Shown in pieces: positions 1 through 4,250 of a DNA stretch of 5,896 nucleotides; the stretch's first letter is position 1; each line of letters opens with the position of its first letter. The stretch is from an uncultured Ruminococcus sp. (lineage in GTDB: Bacteria; Bacillota; Clostridia; Oscillospirales; Ruminococcaceae): assembly GCA_947178195.1 (NCBI GenBank), contig CAMWXM010000178.1:1-5896 (forward strand), written 5' to 3'. The notes under the pieces were generated by a model. That model was given only the letters and a program-made list of their open reading frames with translations, made no database searches and was not told the DNA's origin. The position numbers and the translations under genes were made by a program.

Positions 1-217
1 AGCACTTGATTCTATCCATTGCTGATAAAAAAACAAGGTTTGTCAACAGCTCCATTTCTGTATCCGTGTTAAGCCGCACCTGCAAGCCTCTCTTTCCGGC
101 ATAATACATTACCGCCAACTGAGGAAATACGCTGCGATATTCCTGTTCACATACCGGGCAGACCTTTTCCTCTACGGTTCGTTCATAAATCTTTGCTTTC
201 CACGAATGACCGAGAGA
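1..217 (-). pseudogene. In-frame continuation of the zinc-ribbon gene after a premature TGA (partial at window edge)
   Basis: Translating on past the TGA at 218-220 in the same minus-strand frame gives an uninterrupted reading to the left edge. It opens with SLGHSWKAKIYERT and then a CPVC pair. The GHxW and CPxC motifs complete the fifth zinc-ribbon unit whose first half lies before the stop. A hydrophobic/aromatic stretch follows (FPQLAVMYYAGK), which I recall as common just after the last ribbon in this family. The final residues before the edge (MELLTNLVFLSAMDRIKC) are not ones I recognise from the family. No ribosome binding site precedes the internal ATG in this stretch, so it is unlikely to be a separate gene. 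It is most likely the severed C-terminal part of the neighbouring gene, unless the stop is a sequencing error or is read through. Confidence 0.6.
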
Positions 218-1171
218 TCATTTCCACCATACGCTTTTCATTGAATTTCTTGAAACCGCAGTAGGAATAACGCTTTTGTTCTTCTCATAGTCCCATTCGT
301 CAAGCAGGTGTGCATCTGTTGTTGCCAAATCATTATAGCCATTAAGAACAGCCCGATCAGCGCACACAGGGCATACCGTACCTTTTATCCGTGAATACAC
401 TACCGACTGCCATTCGTGACCGCAGGTCTTACATTTCCACCATACTTTTTTTCGGGACTTCTCACTTACCATATCCGGCATTAAAGGCTTGTTGCGGCTT
501 GACCATTCCTTTGCGAGTTCTGCGTGAGTCGTGGCAAAATCATTAAAGCCTTTTAGTAAAATTATTCCACTGCAATAGGGACACTTACTGCCGCTGGAGC
601 GTGTGGAGATCATTGTGTTCCACTCATGCCCCTTGCGGCACTTCCACCATACTTTTCGGTTGGAAAACGGCGTGACCATAGTCGGCAGCAGCGGGTAATT
701 TTTCTCCGACCATTCAGCGACTACCTCCGACATTTGGGAAGCAAGATCGTTAAATCCAACCAGTACCTTATTATGTGAGCAGTATGGATAGCCTGTGCCG
801 TTTATTGTTCGGCTTTTTATCGAAGCCTCCCATTCGTAACCGTGCCTGCATTTCCATATAACTTTCTTATGTGAGCCGACAGAAACCTCCGTAGGCTTTA
901 TCTCATTCTTTTCAGACCATTCCTGCACAAGCTCCGGCTTCAATGTGGCTAAATCGTTGATTCCCTCAATTACCCTTACCCCTGAGCATATAGGGCAGTT
1001 CTCGCCTTTTGAACGAGCCTTAACGCTTGTCTGCCATTCGTGACCGCAGGCGGCTTTCCACCAAACGATTTTATTTGAACCATAGGTTATTTTATCCGGT
1101 GTAAGCGGAAGATTCTTGTCCGACCACTCCCGTACAAGCTTGGGGCGCATCGCCGCTAAACTGTTGCTCAT
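218..1171 (-). CDS. Multi-repeat zinc-ribbon protein (DUF4379 type), truncated by an in-frame stop
   Basis: The 317-residue product is built from a unit of about 69 residues with the pattern NDLAT...L..EWS.kN...P..V...S...VWWKC..GHEW......R..G..CP.C. Four full units have their CPxC-type pairs ending at residues 62, 131, 200 and 270, and a fifth begins near 278. This is the probable zinc-ribbon family DUF4379. Known members are often long and carried on mobile DNA. Their function is not established, though binding of nucleic acid is a reasonable inference. The first Cys-Gly-His-type motif varies: unit 1 has AACGH, unit 4 has CKTCGH, and unit 2 has lost two likely ligands to Tyr (GYEW and YPYC). 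The protein stops at SVWWK, just where the next Cys is due. The start is supported by AAAGGAGGT at 1184-1192, 12 bases upstream. It is best read as a nonsense-truncated gene. Confidence 0.8.
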   Translation of the reverse strand: MSNSLAAMRPKLVREWSDKNLPLTPDKITYGSNKIVWWKAACGHEWQTSVKARSKGENCPICSGVRVIEGINDLATLKPELVQEWSEKNEIKPTEVSVGSHKKVIWKCRHGYEWEASIKSRTINGTGYPYCSHNKVLVGFNDLASQMSEVVAEWSEKNYPLLPTMVTPFSNRKVWWKCRKGHEWNTMISTRSSGSKCPYCSGIILLKGFNDFATTHAELAKEWSSRNKPLMPDMVSEKSRKKVWWKCKTCGHEWQSVVYSRIKGTVCPVCADRAVLNGYNDLATTDAHLLDEWDYEKNKSVIPTAVSRNSMKSVWWK

Positions 1172-1200
1172 AATAAACCCTCGACCTCCTTTACAATTAC

Positions 1201-1229
1201 ATTGTATTGGAAATCAGAGAAAACTTGTA
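1201..1229 (-). promoter_or_regulatory. Possible weak promoter for the zinc-ribbon gene
   Basis: On the minus strand a -10-like TACAAT (1201-1206) sits 17 bases from a poor -35 match TACAAG (1224-1229). It lies between the terminator of the upstream kinase gene and the ribosome binding site of the zinc-ribbon gene, where a promoter would be expected. The -35 match is weak, so this is only a suggestion. Confidence 0.2.
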
Positions 1230-1245
1230 GTTTGTGATTTTCAGC

Positions 1246-1284
1246 AAAAAAATCCCCTTGAAGAATTTTTATTCTTTCAAGGGG
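1246..1284 (-). terminator. Rho-independent terminator after the kinase-like gene
   Basis: On the minus strand CCCCTTGAAAGAA and TTCTTCAAGGGG form a stem of about 12 base pairs with one bulged base (1254-1284). A run of seven T follows one base after it (1246-1252). It lies about 47 bases past the kinase-like stop codon and before the zinc-ribbon gene, separating the two transcripts. Confidence 0.85.
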
Positions 1285-1330
1285 TGCTGTTCTGTTCAAG
1301 TTCTTTTATTTTATAAATTGGGATTTGTTT

Positions 1331-1840
1331 TTATAATTTAATATCGTATTTATCGTTAATCAGTACATAGTTCACAGCATATTTTTGGGCAAGTTCCAAC
1401 ATCCGTGCATTGTCGGAGAGTACACTCTCTAATGTGCAGTCTTCATCATTTAAACGATTTTCAATTACACTTGCGTATCTCTTTATGTCAACAAAGTGAT
1501 TTTTTATATAGTCCTCGCTCATTACAAGACAAAAATACTTGATATTATTGAGATATCCTTTTTCAAAATCTTTTTCCCAATCAAAAGGAATATAGCATCC
1601 CTCAACAATAAGATTTTGCTTATTCTCTATAGCGGTTTTAATTATTTCACGTACAATGGGCCATAAATATGCTGTGAGGTAAATATCCTTGCTCATTGGA
1701 GTAAGTTCAGTATTTCCACTTCGAATCAAACCCATTTTCAAATGGTCTATTGATAAATAGGGATATTTATATTTTTCTAGCAATTTCTGAGCAAGTGCAG
1801 TCTTTCCTGTATGTGATGCCCCAGTTATCAGAATAATCAT
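1331..1840 (-). CDS. P-loop kinase-like protein (AAA/adenylate kinase-like fold)
   Basis: The 169-residue soluble protein opens with a beta strand and a Walker A loop, GASHTGKT (residues 7-14), that binds the phosphates of ATP or GTP. An acidic residue follows in SIDHLKMG (D32), then a hydrophobic strand LIVEGCYIP (77-85) typical of small nucleoside/metabolite kinases, then an Arg-containing stretch (R121, R129) that could form a lid. Close relatives in clostridia are, as I recall, annotated variously as 2-phosphoglycerate kinase, adenylate kinase or AAA ATPase. The substrate cannot be told from sequence. The length is normal for the group and the reading is intact. The start is supported by GAGGAG at 1851-1856, 10 bases upstream. 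It is a single-gene unit with its own terminator downstream and a hairpin upstream. It may be element cargo or flanking chromosome. Confidence 0.82.
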   Translation of the reverse strand: MIILITGASHTGKTALAQKLLEKYKYPYLSIDHLKMGLIRSGNTELTPMSKDIYLTAYLWPIVREIIKTAIENKQNLIVEGCYIPFDWEKDFEKGYLNNIKYFCLVMSEDYIKNHFVDIKRYASVIENRLNDEDCTLESVLSDNARMLELAQKYAVNYVLINDKYDIKL

Positions 1841-1896
1841 TCTTCCCTGTCTCCTCTACAAATATTTCGATTTGTTTAATCCATTATTTTTGAAAA

Positions 1897-1923
1897 TGGG
1901 CAATCCCGTTATGGAACTGCCCA
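1897..1923 (-). terminator. Hairpin, possible terminator of the xis-xis-int transcript
   Basis: TGGGCAGTTCC and GGGATTGCCCA can pair over 11 positions (two of them G-T wobbles on the minus-strand RNA) around a five-base loop ATAAC. On the minus strand it is followed by TTTTCAAAAAT, a modest T-tract. It sits about 370 bases past the int stop and 57 bases before the kinase-like start. It may end the recombination operon transcript. The poor T-tract keeps confidence moderate. Confidence 0.45.
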
Positions 1924-1976
1924 CTCATTTTTAGAAATTATGCGATTTTTTCATCTCTGCACGAAACTCTGCACCA

Positions 1977-1997
1977 TTTGATGTAAGTTTGATGTAA
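1977..1997 (+). repeat. Direct repeat pair TTTGATGTAA x2 (candidate integrase arm-type sites)
   Basis: Two perfect copies of TTTGATGTAA start 11 bases apart (1977-1986 and 1988-1997). The same motif recurs at 2210-2237. Short direct repeats close to int, spaced about one helical turn, resemble the arm-type sites bound by the N-terminal domain of lambda- and Tn916-type integrases. The role is inferred; the repeats themselves are plain in the sequence. Confidence 0.5.
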
Positions 1998-2009
1998 AGT
2001 TGTATTTTT

Positions 2010-2047
2010 CAGTGTCTTGGCAAGTCCCGAAACCCGCATAAACACTG
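2010..2047. repeat. Inverted repeat CAGTGT-N26-ACACTG
   Basis: A perfect six-base inverted pair (2010-2015 and 2042-2047) encloses a relatively GC-rich segment with CTTGGCAAG and TCCCGAAACCC inside an otherwise AT-rich gap. It lies between the two GATGTAA clusters. A role as a recombination core is possible but unproven, and six-base arms could arise by chance. Confidence 0.25.
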
Positions 2048-2117
2048 GTTTTTTTGCATTCTCAATCGGTTAATGGTCTCATTGTCGGGACGAAATCAGC
2101 CATATTTATATAGTTTA

Positions 2118-2201
2118 CCATAGCTTGCTGTATTGTCCCATTTCACCGATTTTTCACACCGCCAAATACAATTATCTTTCCATAGTCTGCTATACTTTGT
2201 C
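2118..2201. repeat. Two imperfect direct repeats of 20-22 bp, each with an internal dyad
   Basis: CCATAGCTTGCTGTATTGTC (2118-2137) recurs in altered form at 2180-2201, which begins CCATAGTCTGCTATAC and ends TTTGTC. Each copy contains a small dyad of the form ATAG-N4-CT(A/G)TA. A TATACTTTG segment of the second copy occurs again at 2286-2294, just before the int stop. They could be recombinase or Xis binding sites; this is inference from position. Confidence 0.35.
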
Positions 2202-2209
2202 ATCGGAAT

Positions 2210-2237
2210 GATGTAAGATTTGATGTAAGTGATGTAA
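2210..2237 (+). repeat. Direct repeat GATGTAA x3 (candidate integrase arm-type sites)
   Basis: GATGTAA occurs at 2210-2216, 2222-2228 and 2231-2237. The middle copy carries the fuller TTTGATGTAA seen twice at 1977-1997. The cluster lies 57 bases past the int stop codon. Five copies of a seven-base word in 260 bases is well beyond chance for this composition. Confidence 0.5.
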
Positions 2238-2294
2238 ATCGCTTTTAAATCGGTTTCTGAGTTCATAATAGAAGTCCCAAAATTATATACTTTG

Positions 2295-3539
2295 CTATAT
2301 GTTATTATACTCGTTTTTGAAGTATATGTCAAGACCTTCAAATTCATTTCGTTTAAGTTCCTTTGTCACATCGGTATATATGTTAAGAGTTGTAGAAATA
2401 TCCTTGTGACCAAGTGCGTCCTGAATCACCTTTACATTTACTCCTGCTTCGCACATTCTTGTCGTAAATGTATGTCGTAGAGAATGACAGCTAAAATGCG
2501 GCAGCAGTACCTTTGCATTTTCGTCTTTCAATAACTGCTCGTCATTGCAATCTCTGATAATACGGCGGATCGCCTTGTTCAGCGTTGATTGATGCTGCGC
2601 CTGCCCGAAACGATTAATAAATATGAAATCGCTGTAACCGTCGATTGTCACCTCGCAATGCAAATCAAACAACTCCTGCCTTTCCTTTTCCATAAGGAAT
2701 GCTTCTTTTACAAAATCAAGCATTGGCACTTGCCTGTTGCCTGCCTGAGTTTTCGGCGTATTAACATTGAAGTAACAGCCTTTTTTACTGTTCTCGGTTC
2801 TATGGTCATAATAAACCAAAGTATGATTTACATCAATAACCCCTTCTTCAAGGTCAATATCGCACCATCTCAGCCCTGTTACTTCGCCTACTCGCAGCCC
2901 CGTACCCACCATTACCGCAAATATCGGATACCAGTTTTGCGCTTTAGGCGTATTCCTGAGATAGTCAAGAAATAAATTTTGTTCAGGGCGTGTTAATGCT
3001 CTGCGCTTTTCCGTTTTGAAAATATGAGATTTTTTCAGCTCTCTCAACACATTATCAGATGGATTATTTCTAATGTAATCATCATCGACCGCCATATCCA
3101 AAATCTGATGAAGAACTGTATGGATACTGTCAACCGTAGAAGCCTTTAACCTTCTTTCATCAGCGAGATAATTATAATATCGCTTAACATCGGACTTTTT
3201 CAGCGTTGAGATACGCTGCTCTCCGATCTGATGACGGACAAAGGTTTCATACATATATTTGTAGTTTTCAAGAGTATTATTTTTAAGCCCACGTTTCAAA
3301 ATCTTCCATAAATCAAAGAGTTCATTCACCGTAGTATAGCGAGCTTCGGTTTTAATGCCGTCGCTTTTATCCTTTGCTATCTGTTCTTCCTTAGCACGAA
3401 GCTCCTCCAGACTTTTGGCATAGATATAACGTCTTTTTTTGTTTGCGTCCGTCCAAGAATATTGATAAGTACCGTTACTTCGCTGTAATTCTCCGGTACG
3501 AAGAACTACTCTTGATTTGTCTTTTCTCTTATTAGTCAT
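2295..3539 (-). CDS. int: Tyrosine recombinase/integrase, Tn916 Int-like
   Basis: The 414-residue protein (from the chosen start) catalyses site-specific strand exchange for integration and excision of a mobile element. An N-terminal arm-binding region of about 60 residues contains GTYQYSWTDANKKRRYIYA. A SAM-like core-binding domain follows (about residues 66-165), then the catalytic domain. All expected active-site residues are visible: R216 in GTGLRVGE, K263 in NTPKTQAG, H352 and R355 in HSLRHTF, H378 in ALGHKD, and the nucleophile Y388 in TLNIYTDV. Length is normal for the Tn916 group. A GTG at 3558-3560 in the same frame would add seven residues, but the ribosome binding site AGGAGGT (3546-3552) lies inside that extension, six bases before ATG 3537-3539, so the shorter start is chosen. 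It is the last gene of an xis-xis-int operon and appears intact. Confidence 0.95.
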   Translation of the reverse strand: MTNKRKDKSRVVLRTGELQRSNGTYQYSWTDANKKRRYIYAKSLEELRAKEEQIAKDKSDGIKTEARYTTVNELFDLWKILKRGLKNNTLENYKYMYETFVRHQIGEQRISTLKKSDVKRYYNYLADERRLKASTVDSIHTVLHQILDMAVDDDYIRNNPSDNVLRELKKSHIFKTEKRRALTRPEQNLFLDYLRNTPKAQNWYPIFAVMVGTGLRVGEVTGLRWCDIDLEEGVIDVNHTLVYYDHRTENSKKGCYFNVNTPKTQAGNRQVPMLDFVKEAFLMEKERQELFDLHCEVTIDGYSDFIFINRFGQAQHQSTLNKAIRRIIRDCNDEQLLKDENAKVLLPHFSCHSLRHTFTTRMCEAGVNVKVIQDALGHKDISTTLNIYTDVTKELKRNEFEGLDIYFKNEYNNI

Positions 3540-3545
3540 AACCAT

Positions 3546-3552
3546 ACCTCCT
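3546..3552 (-). promoter_or_regulatory. Ribosome binding site deciding the int start
   Basis: On the minus strand AGGAGGT lies six bases before ATG 3537-3539. Another in-frame ATG (3543-3545) directly abuts this site and is too close to use. The upstream xis gene ends with TAG at 3551-3553, overlapping the motif, so ribosomes finishing xis release at the int start region. This suggests translational coupling. Confidence 0.75.
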
Positions 3553-3790
3553 AAATACACTTTTTGTCTTTAAAATAAATGTCCAATTTTTCTCGGACAA
3601 TAAATATCTGATTTCCAAGTGGCTTCACAAACGGGCATTTCTTTTGCTGTGACAACTGCCTGAGTTTAATTATCCCGATACCGGAATACGCTGCCGCTTC
3701 CTCAATTGAAAGACACTTTTTCTCCCATATCGGCTTGTCAGCGCTCCTTGCTTCAAGCCTTGCCTTATAAGCCATAATTTCGTCATTCAT
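3551..3790 (-). CDS. xis: Excisionase-like winged-helix protein (second xis copy, next to int)
   Basis: The 79-residue protein belongs to the Tn916 Xis-like group. These are small DNA-binding proteins that bend the element ends and steer Int towards excision. The core PIW...LSIEEAAAYSGIG..KL (residues 20-43) is the helix-turn-helix of the MerR/excisionase type, CPFV follows, and GNQIFIVREKLDIYF (59-73) forms the wing and last helix. An extra N-terminal segment (MNDEIMAYKARLEARSADK) is lacking in the neighbouring paralogue. GAGGAGGAA at 3796-3804 supports the start. The first eight bases overlap the end of the upstream copy, and the stop overlaps the int ribosome binding site. Where the other copy has RR in its wing, this one has QI, so its DNA contacts may differ. 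It could regulate int rather than act as the excision factor. Confidence 0.85.
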   Translation of the reverse strand: MNDEIMAYKARLEARSADKPIWEKKCLSIEEAAAYSGIGIIKLRQLSQQKKCPFVKPLGNQIFIVREKLDIYFKDKKCI

Positions 3791-4022
3791 AGTGATTCCT
3801 CCTCAAATTAAATATGCTTTTTATGTACTCATCAAAAACCTCTCTTTTTATTAGCCTGCGGTTTCCTATCCACAATACGAAAGGGCAATCCTCTTTGTTT
3901 GTCATCTCATACAGCTTATCTCTGCCTATGCCGGAATAAGCAGCCGCTTCGTCGATCGACAGATTTAATTTGTGCCATATCGGGACTATTATTTTCTTAT
4001 CTTCATTCTTATTCTTTTTCAT
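3783..4022 (-). CDS. xis: Excisionase-like winged-helix protein (first xis copy)
   Basis: The 79-residue protein has a lysine-rich N-terminus, then PIWHKLNLSIDEAAAYSGIGRDKL (residues 14-37), CPFVLWIGNRRLIKR (46-60) and a last helix VFDEYIKSIF. This is close to the pattern I know for Tn916-family Xis proteins of clostridia, closer than its downstream neighbour. By hand alignment 30 of 55 core positions are identical between the two copies, so they look like paralogues from an old duplication or separate acquisition. The start has an excellent ribosome binding site, AAGGAGGT (4030-4037), seven bases away. The gene ends in TGA and overlaps the next start by eight bases. As first gene of the operon it probably lies nearest the promoter in 4040-4214. 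It is the more likely true excision factor. Confidence 0.88.
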   Translation of the reverse strand: MKKNKNEDKKIIVPIWHKLNLSIDEAAAYSGIGRDKLYEMTNKEDCPFVLWIGNRRLIKREVFDEYIKSIFNLRRNHYE

Positions 4023-4106
4023 TCACTGTACCTCCTTGCATTTTATAAGTAAATGATACTGGAAAATCAGTGATAAGCCAATAATATAAACCGATCTATT
4101 ACCGAC

Positions 4107-4122
4107 TTGACAATCGGGTCAA
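4107..4122. promoter_or_regulatory. Palindrome TTGAC-N6-GTCAA upstream of the xis-xis-int operon
   Basis: A perfect inverted repeat with five-base arms lies 85 bases before the first xis start. On the minus strand its TTGACC could serve as a -35 element, with only weak -10 candidates about 17 bases on (ATAGAT) and further downstream (TATATT). On the plus strand it reads as a consensus TTGACA with TATGAA 16 bases on, but no plus-strand gene follows. It could be an operator or part of the operon promoter; no regulator gene is visible. Confidence 0.3.
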
Positions 4123-4126
4123 ATAG

Positions 4127-4201
4127 AATATGAAATAACTCTTTCACTTATTTGCACAAAGGGTATCAAAATGCACACCCAAAATTACAGAATTTCATAT
4201 T
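4127..4201. repeat. Inverted repeat AATATGAAAT / ATTTCATATT
   Basis: A perfect ten-base inverted pair (4127-4136 and 4192-4201) is separated by 55 bases, in the 228-base gap between the ATPase terminator and the first xis gene. It may be a paired binding site or a long-loop structure. AT-rich sequence makes coincidence possible. Confidence 0.3.
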
Positions 4202-4214
4202 TTTTATGGCATAG

Positions 4215-4244
4215 AAAAAGCGTACCCGTTCAAAACGAGTACGC
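4215..4244 (-). terminator. Rho-independent terminator after the ATPase/nuclease gene (likely bidirectional)
   Basis: GCGTACTCGTT and AACGGGTACGC pair over 11 positions (one G-T wobble) around a three-base loop (4220-4244). On the minus strand five T follow (4215-4219). On the plus strand the hairpin is followed by AATTTTTT, so it could also stop transcription coming from the other side. It begins seven bases after the stop codon and isolates this gene from the xis operon. Confidence 0.88.
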
Positions 4245-4250
4245 AATTTT

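Larger units (their letters stand above)
1841..2294. other. Repeat-rich non-coding tract downstream of int; candidate attachment region
   Basis: These 454 bases contain no credible gene. An 83-codon minus-strand frame (2096-2347) overlaps the end of int and lacks a convincing composition. What is present: a hairpin at 1897-1923; two tandem CTCTGCAC copies (1955-1962, 1967-1974); two GATGTAA repeats at 1977-1997 and three at 2210-2237; a CAGTGT/ACACTG inverted pair at 2010-2047; a GTCCCGA/TCGGGAC inverted pair (2024-2030, 2085-2091); and two imperfect repeats of 20-22 bases at 2118-2137 and 2180-2201. In integrative elements the DNA beside int often carries the arm-type and core recombinase sites. 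By position and repeat content this tract is the best candidate, but no core or target duplication can be fixed from one end. Confidence 0.45.

Noticed and set aside
218..220. TGA as a selenocysteine codon replacing a zinc-ligand cysteine
   Set aside because: No convincing bacterial SECIS hairpin is seen just downstream. The best pairing, TTCGT with ACGAA, has five base pairs and a loop of about 19. TGA also serves as the normal stop of the first xis gene. A nonsense mutation or sequencing error is simpler.
1897..1923. Riboswitch or small RNA in the gap upstream of the kinase-like gene
   Set aside because: Only a single simple hairpin is present, with no conserved riboswitch architecture that I can recognise.
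1932..2006. Short minus-strand peptide ending GAEFRAEMKKSHNF as the displaced 3' end of a target gene at the attachment site
   Set aside because: Only about 25 codons follow a stop, half of them encoded by the GATGTAA repeats, and I recognise no protein. A chance frame is more likely.
1977..2237. CRISPR-like array from the GATGTAA repeats
   Set aside because: The repeat unit is 7-10 bases and unevenly spaced, with no spacers of regular length and no cas genes.
2096..2347. 83-codon minus-strand frame overlapping the end of int
   Set aside because: It has no ribosome binding site and low-complexity AT-driven composition, and it overlaps int and the repeat clusters.
2589..2975. Plus-strand frame of 128 codons inside int
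   Set aside because: It lies wholly antisense to a clearly coding integrase and resembles no family. Other small plus-strand frames at 1116-1316, 2292-2480 and 5612-5821 are rejected for the same kind of reason.
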